Of a DNA stretch of 64,000 bases, positions 52,640-60,976 are shown in pieces. Position 1 is the first letter of the stretch; each line of letters begins with the position of its first letter. The notes beneath the pieces are model-generated. The model worked only from the letters and a program-made list of their open reading frames with translations. It was not told the DNA's origin and did no database searches. The stretch is taken from NCBI RefSeq assembly GCF_004005495.1, contig NZ_RZYA01000030.1, positions 1 through 64,000 of the forward strand, given 5' to 3'. A program made the translations under genes and the position numbers. The DNA comes from Streptomyces antnestii (lineage in GTDB: Bacteria; Actinomycetota; Actinomycetes; Streptomycetales; Streptomycetaceae).

Positions 52640-53090
52640 CGACTTTCGAGGAGTAGAAGCTCAGTCGAGGACTTCGGCGACCGCGGACTGTGCGGCCTTC
52701 TCCTCGACGAGGGATTTACCAGCATCGAATGCGGCCACGAGGGACTGCAGGCAGAGGTTGCTGACCGCACAGGGAAGCCCCGCGATACGGTGTGGATCAG
52801 GATGACCGCATCGTCGGTGAACAACTGGTCACGTCGGCCGGCGAGACCGAGATGATGCTCGATGCAACTGGCGGTCTCCATCGACGTCATACCCGGCATC
52901 GCGTAACGCAGGACGCTCCGTTGTTCGACGGCCACGACCGCAAGTTTCATGATGCGCCGCAGACCCGGCTGGCCGACCACCAAGCAGGACAGCAGCGAAT
53001 CCGTGTTGGGCGTGTTCGTCAGCATCCGAACGGCATCGAACTGTTCACAGGACAGCAGGCGGGCTTCACCCAGGACCAAAACCCCCGCCC
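52640..53090 (-). pseudogene. ExeA/TniB-like AAA ATPase of a transposon, 3' fragment
   Basis: The minus strand reads ARLLSCEQFDAVRMLTNTPN, LVVGQPGLRRIMKLAVVAVE and LRYAMPGMTSMETASCIEHH, followed by LFTDDAVILIHTVSRGFPV, with a further shift after this. It matches the Walker B to C-terminal half of ExeA-like transposition ATPases that accompany some actinobacterial IS elements. The N-terminal Walker A half is missing, so it is a remnant. Its left end runs into the repeat block. Confidence 0.65.
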
Positions 53091-53271
53091 GCCAACGGCC
53101 ACCCGCCGCCAGCCGCCCACCACCCGCCGCGGTCCGCGGTCCGCCCGCCACGGTCCGCCTCACGCGGTGGAATCCAACCCCCCCTGCCGCGTACAAAGAC
53201 CGCCACCACCACACCCCCCCCGCCCGCTACCCCGCAGCGAACGGACCCGGCACCCAACACCCAGACACCCA
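53091..53271. repeat. repeat block related to 51.5 kb
   Basis: GC-rich low-complexity DNA that shares strings such as GGTCCGCCTCACG, CCCTGCCG(A/C)GTACAAA and CGCCACCACCACACC with 51540-51630. The two blocks flank the SUKH and ATPase relics in the same orientation. No gene. Confidence 0.6.
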
Positions 53272-53424
53272 CCCGACAGACCCGACAGACCCGACAGACC
53301 CGACAGGCCCGACAGGCCCGACAGGCCCGACAGGCCCGACAGGCCCGACAGGCCCGACAGGCCCGACAGGCCCGACAGGCCCGACAGGCCCGACAGGCGC
53401 GACAGGCGCGACAGGCGCGACAGA
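53272..53424. repeat. 9 bp tandem repeat, about 17 copies
   Basis: Unit CCCGACAGG with sub-types CCCGACAGA at the left and GCGACAGGC at the right. It ends 11 bp before the stop codon of the response regulator. Open in several frames (for example a GPT repeat), but not part of a supported gene. Confidence 0.9.
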
Positions 53425-53435
53425 AGGAAGGTCTC

Positions 53436-54116
53436 TCAGGCCGACCACCGGTACTCGTCCGCCGCAGCACCACCACGCGCCAGCTCACCGGCAGGAACCA
53501 AACCAAGCCGCAAAGCATGCGCAACCGCCTGCGTCCGGCTATGCACCCCGAACTTGTCGAAAATATGACTCACATACGTCTTCACCGTTTGCTGCCCGAT
53601 CCGCAACTCACGCGCAATCTCCTTGTTCGCCTTACCACGCGCCAGCATCAACAGCACCTCCGACTCACGCCCCGTCAACCGCTCCGGCCGCATCGCCGCC
53701 GTCGCCTGATCCACCAGACGCGCCACCACAGCACTGGACACATACGTCCGCCCAGCCGCCGCCGCCTTCACCGCATGCCGCAACTCATCAGCCTCCGTAC
53801 TCTCCAACAAAAAACCCGTCGCACCCGCCCTCACCGCCGCCATCACCCCCGAACCATCAAGCTCACTCGTCAACGCCACCACCCGCACCTCAGGCAACTC
53901 CCGCCGAAGCTGCTCCGTCGCCTCAATACCATCCATCACCGGCATCATCAGATCCAACAACACCACATCCGGACTCAACTCCCGAGCCAGCCGCACAGCC
54001 TCCCGCCCATTCGTCGTCACACCCGCCACCACAATGTCCTCATCAACACCAAGAAAATCCCGCAGACCCTGCCGCACCACCGCGTGACCCTCCGCAATCA
54101 ACACATGAACAGCCAC
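53436..54116 (-). CDS. NarL/FixJ-family response regulator with altered acidic pocket
   Basis: Protein of 226 residues. The receiver domain begins MAVHVLIAEGHAVVRQGLRD, where the usual Asp-Asp is Glu-Gly; the phospho-acceptor Asp is kept in DVVLLDLMMPVMDG. The HTH is LTGRESEVLLMLARGKANKE and IGQQTVKTYVSHIFDKFGVH. The weakened Mg2+ site suggests atypical or phosphorylation-independent control. No kinase is adjacent. The final residues AADEYRWSA lie next to the 9 bp repeat array. Confidence 0.85.
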   Translation of the reverse strand: MAVHVLIAEGHAVVRQGLRDFLGVDEDIVVAGVTTNGREAVRLARELSPDVVLLDLMMPVMDGIEATEQLRRELPEVRVVALTSELDGSGVMAAVRAGATGFLLESTEADELRHAVKAAAAGRTYVSSAVVARLVDQATAAMRPERLTGRESEVLLMLARGKANKEIARELRIGQQTVKTYVSHIFDKFGVHSRTQAVAHALRLGLVPAGELARGGAAADEYRWSA

Positions 54117-54349
54117 AGGCCAACTCCGTCAACGAGGCACCGACCCCACCACACCCACCCCCACCACACAACGCAACGCAACGCAACACATACACGACAT
54201 ACCGGAAACCCCCCGGCGGCCCCCGCACATTCCACACCCAACAACGAAAACCCACCCCCACCACACCCACAACCCCACCCACACCCCCACCACCGGACAA
54301 CACCACCACACCCGACCCCCACCACCCCGGCATCGAGACGACCACCACC
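54117..54349. other. promoter-side AC-rich region of the regulator
   Basis: 233 bp of CCCACCACA-type low-complexity sequence upstream of the response regulator, including short GCAACGCAACGCAACGCAAC repeats near 54172-54188. No gene is supported; open frames across it are composition artefacts. Confidence 0.5.
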
Positions 54350-54620
54350 GCAGCCGGATCGTCGGCGGGCGGGGCGATCCGTGCGTCCGGCAACGGTTCC
54401 ACCCACGAGACCTCGCCCGGCGCAACGGAACTCGGCGGGCGATCGGGTCCGTCGTACAGGCCTACCAGACCTGAGGGCAGCACCCGGATTGGGCGCGGCT
54501 GCAACACCCTCAGGCAGACGTTGGTGGCGATCTTGTAGAGCCAGGACCGGATCGAGGCGCGGCCCTCGAATCCAGCCTGCAACGGGGCCACACCGGCACG
54601 AGGTCCGCCGGCTCGGCACG
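54350..54620 (-). pseudogene. ECF sigma factor fragment
   Basis: The minus strand reads GFEGRASIRSWLYKIATNVC, then PGEVSWVEPLPDARIAPPAD. That is sigma region 2 to the linker of SnoaL-type ECF factors (FxGRASLRTWLYRIATNxCL ... WLEPYPD). Region 4 is missing because the frame runs into low-complexity DNA, and the upstream half is in other frames. Non-functional. Confidence 0.6.
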
Positions 54621-55097
54621 ACAAGACCTCGGTCGCCGCCTCGCAGACTGGGATCAGCGGACGCCCTCCCGCGGAGGGCAGGGTGGCCACGACCGGCATC
54701 GACCGGCCGCGGGTAGTCCTGGAGGTACCGAGCGATCACCGCCTCCTTGGCGGCCAGACGTGCGGCACACCTGCCGGTCCCCCGTCCAGCCGCGATACGC
54801 CCCGAACTCCGCGTCGGCCGCACTCTCGCCTGACCCGTGACCAGAGATCCACGCGCTAAGCGCCTGGGGTCCGCGGGGCATAGGCTGACAGACCGTGAAG
54901 GAAGCCAGGGACGATCTCGGCGATCTCGTATGGGGACAGCCGAACAGCGCGCCGCGCAGGGCGACACTCTCTACATGCACGAGCTGGGGCGCAGTTGGCC
55001 GACCAGCACGCGGCCACTGTCGAACAGATACGGAACTACGAGCGTCATCTGGGCCATGTGGTGCGCGTGCTCACCCTCACCCCTGGTCGCGACAGCG
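54621..55097. other. mosaic of unassigned gene debris
   Basis: 477 bp in which several frames each give short protein-like stretches, for example DQHAATVEQIRNYERHLGHV on the plus strand near 55020 and ARYLQDYPRP on the minus strand near 54720. None has a start plus stop or a family I recognise. It joins the sigma relic to the flavin oxidoreductase relic. Confidence 0.35.
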
Positions 55098-55415
55098 TGG
55101 GGCGGCGTGGGCATGACCACCGTCGCGTACTGCGCGGTCGCGCCCGAGGGGCGTACGCAGTACGACCAGATCTGGATGCGGCCCCAGGCCGTGCCGGGGC
55201 TGCGGCGGCTCACCGAGGCAGTGCACGCCGAGGGGGCCGCGATAGACCTGGCGATGGAGGAGAGCTTCGAGTTAGTCGCGATGGCCCGCGCGCTGCTGCG
55301 CGAGCCGGACTTCGTCAACCGCGTACGGGAGGAGAGCGCGGCGCGTTCGCTGTGCGTGCACTGCAACAAGTGCATGCCGACCAACTTCTCGGGGACGCGC
55401 TGCGTTCTGACGTGA
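55098..55415 (+). pseudogene. old-yellow-enzyme-type oxidoreductase with in-frame internal deletion
   Basis: The frame opens GGVGMTTVAYCAVAPEGRTQ and LRRLTEAVHAEGAAI, the N-terminal part of NADH:flavin oxidoreductases, then jumps without a stop to SFELVAMARALLREPDFVNR and CVHCNKCMPTNFSGTRCV, the very C-terminus. About 230 residues that should lie between, including the substrate-binding His/Asn and most of the FMN barrel, are missing. The N-terminus is also absent. It cannot be an active enzyme. Confidence 0.7.
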
Positions 55416-55445
55416 CCGTCGGCGAGCGGGCCGGCGCAAAAGGGG

Positions 55446-55483
55446 AAGGGCCCCAGCAGGCCAGTAGTGGTGCTGGGGCCCTT
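55446..55483. terminator. hairpin terminator
   Basis: Perfect 13 bp stem AAGGGCCCCAGCA with a 12 nt loop, 30 bp after the oxidoreductase relic stop and before the minus-strand debris. Likely still works in one or both directions. Confidence 0.75.
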
Positions 55484-55527
55484 CTCGTTGCCGCTTTGCC
55501 GCTCGAGGAGATGGTTGCGCGTGGAGG

Positions 55528-55892
55528 TCAGACCACGGTTCCCTCGAGCTTGGCGTCACCGAGCTTGGGCTCGTGGCCGTCGCCGGCACCGGGATCGGCG
55601 TAGAGGTCCGCGGTGAGCGTGCCCTCGTGCGCGCCGCTCATGGTCAGGTCGGCGGTGTAGTGCGCGGTTCCTACCACGCCCCTGTGGTGTAGACGGCCTG
55701 CTCGGTGCCGTTGATGACGGACTTCCCGTCGTCGGAGAAGTTGTCCTCGCTTCCGGAGCGGACCAGCCACGATTCGAGCGGGTCTGGCCGCTCATGACGC
55801 TGGTTGAACAGGGCGAAGAAGACTGGCTGGAGTCCAGGCCGATGGAGTTCGGCCGGGAACTTCGGCCCGCTGACGGAGTCGGGTATCGGCAT
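55528..55892 (-). pseudogene. decayed gene of unknown family
   Basis: One frame reads FFALFNQRHERPDPLESWLV and RSGSEDNFSDDGKSVINGTE; after a shift near 55672 another frame continues GTAHYTADLTMSGAHEGTLT to the stop at 55528. The halves join well and look like the end of a soluble protein with beta-rich C-terminus. I do not recognise it. It lies between the terminator and the MFS gene. Confidence 0.35.
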
Positions 55893-55919
55893 ACGAGGGG
55901 AGAGACCCTCACGAGCTGG

Positions 55920-57272
55920 TCAACTCCCGTGGGGGACACCGACCTCGAGGCGCTCGGCGTCGCGCTCCGGTCGGATGAAGGCGACGGCGAGCAGACCGGT
56001 GAGGATCATGACGAGGGCGCTGATGAGGAAGGCGGCCGTGTAGCCGGAGGTCGTCGTGTCCGCCGCGTCGATGAGATAGCCCGTGAGGGCGGGAGTGACC
56101 AGGCCGGGGAGGGTGCCGGTGGCGGCGACGATGCCGAAGAGGGCACCACGCTGCACAGTTGGGACGACCTGGGCGGCGGTCATGTAGTGGAGGGGAACGG
56201 CGACGGCTCCGGTACCGAAGGCCAGTCCGATCAGCAGGAGCCGGGGAACGGTCCCGTCGGTGAAGGGGAGCACGGCCATCGCGCTGCCCGCAACGCAGAC
56301 CGCGATCCCCTGCGTGGCGCCGCTGGACCAACGGCTGCTGACACCCCGGCTCTTGAGCACGTCCATGAGTGGGGACACTGTGAGCAGCAGGACGAGGCTG
56401 AAGCCGGCGATGGCGCTGATGGTGCTCGCGGCGGCCCCGGGGGCCATGTCGAGCTCGGTCCGGAGGTAGGACGGCAGCCAGGCCTGGCTGAGGGACAGCG
56501 CCCAAGAGGCGCCGAAGGCGCTGGAGACGCTGCCGAGGACCGTGCCGGTCAGCAGCAGTTTCCGGTACGGCAGGCGTGGAGTTCCGGCCGCTTGCGGACT
56601 GCGCTCTCCCCGCTTCTTCGTGTGTGCCGCGGGCGCGTCATCGAAGGGGCCGTCATGTCCGACGTACCACCAGACGAACGCCCAGACCGCGCTGACGGCG
56701 GCGAGCGCGACGTAGGCGGAGCGCCAGCCGTGGGCCGTGATGAGCCAGGTGAGTACGGGGGCGGAGACGAGGGTGCCCAACGCGGCGCCGCTGATCTGCA
56801 GGGCGGAGGGGAGCCCCCGCCGGTGCGGCGGGAACCACTTGTAGAGGGCGTGCATAGACATGGAGGCGGCCGGGCCTTCGGCGGCCCCGAGGAGGACGCG
56901 TCCCGCGATCAGCGTGGGGACGGTCGCCACGGCGAGTACGGGCAGCTGGGCGACGGCCCACGTCAGCGTCATGACGAAGAGCAGGGTGCGGCTGGTGACG
57001 CGGGAGGAGACGAAGCCGACGGCGAGGCCGGCGAGGCTGAACAGCAGGAAGAAGGCGCTGGAGATCAGTCCGTAGGTGCCGTGACTGATCTCCAGCTCAT
57101 CCATGATCGGGACGGCGGCGAGGCCGAGGACCGCCTTGTCGGCGAAGTTGACGACCATGAACATGACGATCATGGTGGTGATGAGCCAGGCCCGAGCCCG
57201 GTCGTACGGCGGAGGGGCGACTGCCTCATCGCCAAGCACATCGGAGGGCGGCGCGGAAGGCTGGGAAGCCAT
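55920..57272 (-). CDS. MFS transporter of the acyl-CoA cluster
   Basis: Protein of 450 residues with about 12 membrane helices. VVNFADKAVLGLAAVPIMDE at the first helix, GFVSSRVTSRTLL in the 2-3 loop and a long cytoplasmic loop (KKRGERSPQAAG) in the middle. It belongs to the broad anion/aromatic-acid branch of the MFS. The ATG at 57272 has GCAGGAGT upstream. Last gene of an operon with a CoA ligase and an acyl-CoA dehydrogenase, 45 bp after the latter, so it likely imports the carboxylic acid that those enzymes use. Confidence 0.82.
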   Translation of the reverse strand: MASQPSAPPSDVLGDEAVAPPPYDRARAWLITTMIVMFMVVNFADKAVLGLAAVPIMDELEISHGTYGLISSAFFLLFSLAGLAVGFVSSRVTSRTLLFVMTLTWAVAQLPVLAVATVPTLIAGRVLLGAAEGPAASMSMHALYKWFPPHRRGLPSALQISGAALGTLVSAPVLTWLITAHGWRSAYVALAAVSAVWAFVWWYVGHDGPFDDAPAAHTKKRGERSPQAAGTPRLPYRKLLLTGTVLGSVSSAFGASWALSLSQAWLPSYLRTELDMAPGAAASTISAIAGFSLVLLLTVSPLMDVLKSRGVSSRWSSGATQGIAVCVAGSAMAVLPFTDGTVPRLLLIGLAFGTGAVAVPLHYMTAAQVVPTVQRGALFGIVAATGTLPGLVTPALTGYLIDAADTTTSGYTAAFLISALVMILTGLLAVAFIRPERDAERLEVGVPHGS

Positions 57273-57317
57273 GGGTGACTCCTGCGGGTAGGGCCTGACT
57301 CCGTACGAAGGGCTGAC

Positions 57318-58493
57318 TCAGACGAGTGCCTTGGCAATGGCGTTCTTGTGGATCTCGGTCGTGCCGGTGACGATGCGGAACATGCGCAGGCTGCGGAAGA
57401 TCTGCTCGACCTCGTGCCCGCGCGTGAGCCCCGCCTTGCCATGGATCTGGACGGCCTGGTCGGCGACGCGGAAGCAGGCCTCAGAGGTGAAGAGCTTGCA
57501 CATGTTGGCCTCGACGGCGATGTTCTCGCCCCGGTCGGCGCGCGCGGCCGTGGCCGTCACCATCGAGCGGGCCGCGTACAGTTCAGTGGCCATGTCGGCG
57601 AGCTTGTGCTGGATGGCCTGGAGGGCGAGCAGCGGCTGCCCGAAGGCCTCGCGTTCCTTGGCGTACGCGACGGAGAGGTCCCAGGCGCGGCGGGCGGCGC
57701 CGATCAGGGACGGGCAGTGCAGGAGCCGGTTGAGGGTGATGCGCCCGATGCCTATGCGCAGGCCCTGGCCGATCTCACCGAGGAGGTTCGCGGCGGGGAT
57801 CCGGCAGTTCTCGAAGACCAGGTCGCCCTCCATCTGCTGCCCGGACATGGGGACTTCGCCGTCGAGTACGCGGCAGCCGGGGGTGTCGAGGTCGACGAGG
57901 AACGCGCTGTAGGCCTCCTCGGTCCCCGCCATCCGCGCCACGACGATCGCGAAGTCCGCGAAGGGCGCGGCGGAGGAGAACACCTTGTGCCCGTCGAGGA
58001 CGTACGACTCGCTGTCCGGGGACGGCGTCGCGGTGGTGGTCATACGGCGTACGTCGGAGCCCGCGTCCTGTTCGGTGATGGAGAAGCAGCAGGCGCGCTC
58101 GCCTCGGATGACGGGCAGCAGATAACTCTCGAGCTGCTCCTCGGTCGCGTACTTGACGATCGCCCCGACGCGCAGCGGGCCGCCCATATCGCCCAGCACC
58201 GAGTGGGACAGGGCGGCCCCGGAGGCCGTGAGCTCCTCCTTCAGTGCGCACAGCTCGGTGAAGTTCAGCCCTTGACCGCCGAGTTCGGGAGGCAGGCTGA
58301 TGCCGTAGAAGCCGAGTTCCGCGCTTCGCTTCCAGACGTGCTCCAGCGTGCGGCGGTCGAGAGCACTCTCGGCGGTGATGCCGTGCTCGCGCTCGTATGG
58401 GATGAGCTCGTCGGTCAGATAGGCGCGCAGTCGGCCGACGAGTTCCTTGAGGCGGGGATTGTCGTCGTAGGAGGGTTCGAGGGTGTAGGGCAA
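57318..58493 (-). CDS. acyl-CoA dehydrogenase
   Basis: FAD enzyme of 391 residues from a TTG at 58493, preceded by AAGGA. Family motifs: LGFYGISLPPELGGQGLNFT, CFSITEQDAGSD (FAD contact), HKVFSSAAPFADFAIVV, REAFGQPLLALQAIQHKLAD and VQIHGKAGLTRGHEVEQIFR followed by RIVTGTTEIHKNAIAKAL. The catalytic-base position falls in the GTTEIH region where many members have Glu. It introduces a 2,3 double bond into an acyl-CoA. Substrate is unknown; the CoA ligase upstream should supply it. Confidence 0.9.
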   Translation of the reverse strand: MPYTLEPSYDDNPRLKELVGRLRAYLTDELIPYEREHGITAESALDRRTLEHVWKRSAELGFYGISLPPELGGQGLNFTELCALKEELTASGAALSHSVLGDMGGPLRVGAIVKYATEEQLESYLLPVIRGERACCFSITEQDAGSDVRRMTTTATPSPDSESYVLDGHKVFSSAAPFADFAIVVARMAGTEEAYSAFLVDLDTPGCRVLDGEVPMSGQQMEGDLVFENCRIPAANLLGEIGQGLRIGIGRITLNRLLHCPSLIGAARRAWDLSVAYAKEREAFGQPLLALQAIQHKLADMATELYAARSMVTATAARADRGENIAVEANMCKLFTSEACFRVADQAVQIHGKAGLTRGHEVEQIFRSLRMFRIVTGTTEIHKNAIAKALV

Positions 58494-58551
58494 GGCGATT
58501 CCTTCTTCTGGTCCTGTGCCCGGAGCTCGGGCTGAAGGTCGAGGCGGGGAG

Positions 58552-60108
58552 TCAGTGGACGCGGCGCTCGACGCCCGTCCAGTACCGCTCGCGGATCGCG
58601 CGGCGGTCGATCTTGCCGTTGGGGTTGTGCGGCAGGGCGTCCACGACGTCCACGGAGCGGGGCTTCTTCATGCGGGCCAGGCGCTCGGCGCAGAAGTCGA
58701 CGACCTCGGCCTCATCCAGGACCGCGCCCGCGCGCGGCACGACGACCGCCTTCACGGCCTCGCCCCACTGCTCGTCGGGCACGCCGACGACGGCGGCCTC
58801 GTATACGTCGGGGTGCTGGTGCAGGACCGATTCGACCTCGACGGCGTAGATGTTGAACCCGCCGGAGATGATCATGTCCTTCTTGCGGTCGACAATGAAG
58901 ACGTAGCCGTCGGAGCGGCGGCGAGCGAGGTCTCCGGTGTGGAACCAGCCGTCGCGGAAGGACTCGGCTGTGAGGTCCTGTGCGTTGTAGTAGCCGGGGA
59001 CGACGTCGGGGCCGCGTACGGCGATCTCGCCGATCTCCCCGTCGGCGACAGGCGTGCCCCTCTCGTCCACAATCCGCACCTCCGCCTCGGCGAGTGGTCG
59101 GCCGCAGGACAGCAGCAGCTCCTCGTCTCCGTCCTCGATCGCGCGCCGGTGGTCCTCGGTCGAGAGGAAGAGGACGCCCGAGGTGGTCTCACCGCAGCCG
59201 AAGCCCTGGGAGAGCACGGGCCCGAACAGCTCCCATGCCGCCCGAATCCGGGCCGGCGACATGGGAGCAGCGCCGTAGATGAGTTGCCGCAGACTGGAAA
59301 CGTCGTAGTCCCGTGCTGTCGGCAGCGCGAGGACGGTGTTGACCATCGTCGGCACGACGAACGCGTGTGTGGCGCGCTCGCGTTGGATGGTCGCGAGGAA
59401 CTCCTCAGCGTCCCAGCGCGGCAGTACGACCGCGCAGCCGCCCGCGAAGAAGATGCCGAGGAGCGGCATGCCCGAGGCGTGTGTGACGGGCCCCGCGAGG
59501 ATCTGCCGGTCGCCGGGGCCGATCCGGGTGGCGGGACTCATCACCGACTTGCGCAGCAGCGCCAGCCGGTTGCCGTACGTCTGGATGGCGGCCTTGAGTC
59601 TGCCGGTGGAGCCGGACGTGAAGTGCAGGACCGCGATGTCGGTCTCGGAGCAGTCCACTTCCACGGGTTCGGCGGCGGTGGCCGCGAGCGTTTCCGCGTA
59701 GCCGGGGCCGAGATCGCTCGGCCCGTCGTAGCCGAGGACCGACTTCACTCCGGTGCCGGGGACCGCGGCACGGGCGGCTTCCAGGTGGGCGGCGTCGGTG
59801 AGCAGGACCTGGGCGTCCGACTCCGTGAGCAGTTGGTTGACCTCGCCGGTGCCGAGCCGTGCGTTGATGGGTGCGCGTGTCAACCCCGCCTTGTAGAGAG
59901 CGGCTTCGGTGACGACCAGCTCGGCACGGTTGGCGGCGAGGGTGGCCACGCGGTCGCCCCGGTCCAGGCCCAGGCGGCGCAGCGCGGCGGCGAGACGGTC
60001 GCTCTGGTCGTCGAGCTCGGCGTAGGTCAGCCGGACGGGGCCGCAGACCAAGGCTTCGGCATCAGGGTGGTGGCCGGCTGTCCGGCGCACGTACCGCCCG
60101 AGGTTCAT
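58552..60108 (-). CDS. AMP-dependent acyl-CoA ligase
   Basis: ANL-superfamily enzyme of 518 residues from MNLGRYVRRTAGHHPDAEAL; ATG at 60108 with GGAGA upstream. Motifs: P-loop-like LHFTSGSTGRLKAAIQTYGN, GFGCGETTSGV, the GDLARRRSDGYVFIVDRKKD hinge and catalytic Lys in the final PNGKIDRRAIRERYW. It activates a carboxylic acid with ATP and CoA. It is the first gene of the operon, divergent from a TetR gene. The set (ligase, dehydrogenase, transporter) fits degradation of a medium-chain, branched or aryl acid. Confidence 0.9.
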   Translation of the reverse strand: MNLGRYVRRTAGHHPDAEALVCGPVRLTYAELDDQSDRLAAALRRLGLDRGDRVATLAANRAELVVTEAALYKAGLTRAPINARLGTGEVNQLLTESDAQVLLTDAAHLEAARAAVPGTGVKSVLGYDGPSDLGPGYAETLAATAAEPVEVDCSETDIAVLHFTSGSTGRLKAAIQTYGNRLALLRKSVMSPATRIGPGDRQILAGPVTHASGMPLLGIFFAGGCAVVLPRWDAEEFLATIQRERATHAFVVPTMVNTVLALPTARDYDVSSLRQLIYGAAPMSPARIRAAWELFGPVLSQGFGCGETTSGVLFLSTEDHRRAIEDGDEELLLSCGRPLAEAEVRIVDERGTPVADGEIGEIAVRGPDVVPGYYNAQDLTAESFRDGWFHTGDLARRRSDGYVFIVDRKKDMIISGGFNIYAVEVESVLHQHPDVYEAAVVGVPDEQWGEAVKAVVVPRAGAVLDEAEVVDFCAERLARMKKPRSVDVVDALPHNPNGKIDRRAIRERYWTGVERRVH

Positions 60109-60149
60109 CGCATCTCCAAGTTGTCGAACAGTGTGTCCAGTAACAAGCT

Positions 60150-60167
60150 TTACGTTTGGCAACGTAA
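60150..60167. promoter_or_regulatory. TetR-type operator
   Basis: TTACGTT-TGGC-AACGTAA, a perfect inverted repeat in the 142 bp between the CoA ligase and TetR genes. AT-rich against its surroundings and ideally placed to control both. Confidence 0.75.
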
Positions 60168-60250
60168 GGGTGGCGTTAGGGTCAGGTCAACGGTCCGGAG
60201 GGTTGGACGGGCCGAAACGGCCCGGACGGCCTGGAGAAGAAGGAAGCGAA

Positions 60251-60883
60251 GTGGACACGAAGCCCGCAGGAGACCGCCGCGTCCGCAGGACGCGGGCCGC
60301 ACTGCGTCACGCCCTGGTCGAACTGGTCCTGGACAGGGGGTTTCAGGCGATCACCGTCGAGGAGATCGCCGAACGCGCCGACGTCGGCCGTGCCACCTTC
60401 TACGCGCACTACCGCGACAAGGAGGACCTGCTGATCGGCATCGTCCGGGATCTCGCAGAGGACCGCGAACGCCTTCTGCCGGCGCTCCAGCAGGCGCGCA
60501 CCGAGGGCTTCACCGGGCTGCCGGTGAAGTACATCTTCGAACACGCCGAGCAGGAAAAACCCGTGTACCGGGTCGTCCTGCGGGGCGAGGGGGACGGGCG
60601 GGCGCTGCGCGAGTTCACCGACCTCGTCTGCGCGCACGCCGAGTCCGCGTTCCGTGCGCGCGCCGAAGAACTCGGAGTCGCTCCGAGGATCCCTCTCGAT
60701 GTCATCGCCCGAGCGTGGACCGGCGAACTCATCGGCCTGCTCACCTGGTGGGTCGAGAACGACACCGGATACAGTGCCGCCGAGATCACCGCTCACCTGC
60801 GTGACCTGTCCGTCTACGGTCGCGTCTGGGCGACGGGACTGACCCCGTCCGACGCCCCTGGGGCCCTCGACCTCGCCCCGTGA
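60251..60883 (+). CDS. TetR-family regulator of the acyl-CoA cluster
   Basis: Protein of 210 residues from a GTG at 60251 with AGAAGGAAG upstream. The HTH is LVLDRGFQAITVEEIAERAD followed by VGRATFYAHYRDKEDLL. The C-terminal domain is a TetR_C variant (VYRVVLRGEGDGRALREFTD). It is divergent from the CoA ligase gene and sits on the palindromic operator, so it should repress the operon until an acyl-CoA or the free acid binds. Confidence 0.88.
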   Translation: MDTKPAGDRRVRRTRAALRHALVELVLDRGFQAITVEEIAERADVGRATFYAHYRDKEDLLIGIVRDLAEDRERLLPALQQARTEGFTGLPVKYIFEHAEQEKPVYRVVLRGEGDGRALREFTDLVCAHAESAFRARAEELGVAPRIPLDVIARAWTGELIGLLTWWVENDTGYSAAEITAHLRDLSVYGRVWATGLTPSDAPGALDLAP

Positions 60884-60976
60884 GGAGGTGTGTGTGCAGC
60901 CCCTCTGGCCGAGTTATCAGACACCGTGTACGGTATCGAGCTCAGTGCTGGCTACGATCACGAGTGGAGCGGATAC

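Noticed and set aside
53272..53424. Possible CRISPR array
   Set aside because: Contiguous 9 bp repeats with no spacers and no cas genes; a simple tandem repeat.
52949..54538. Pro/Thr/His-rich open frame of over 500 codons
   Set aside because: It spans the 9 bp repeat array, runs antisense to the NarL-type regulator and consists of low-complexity sequence. No start signal or domain.
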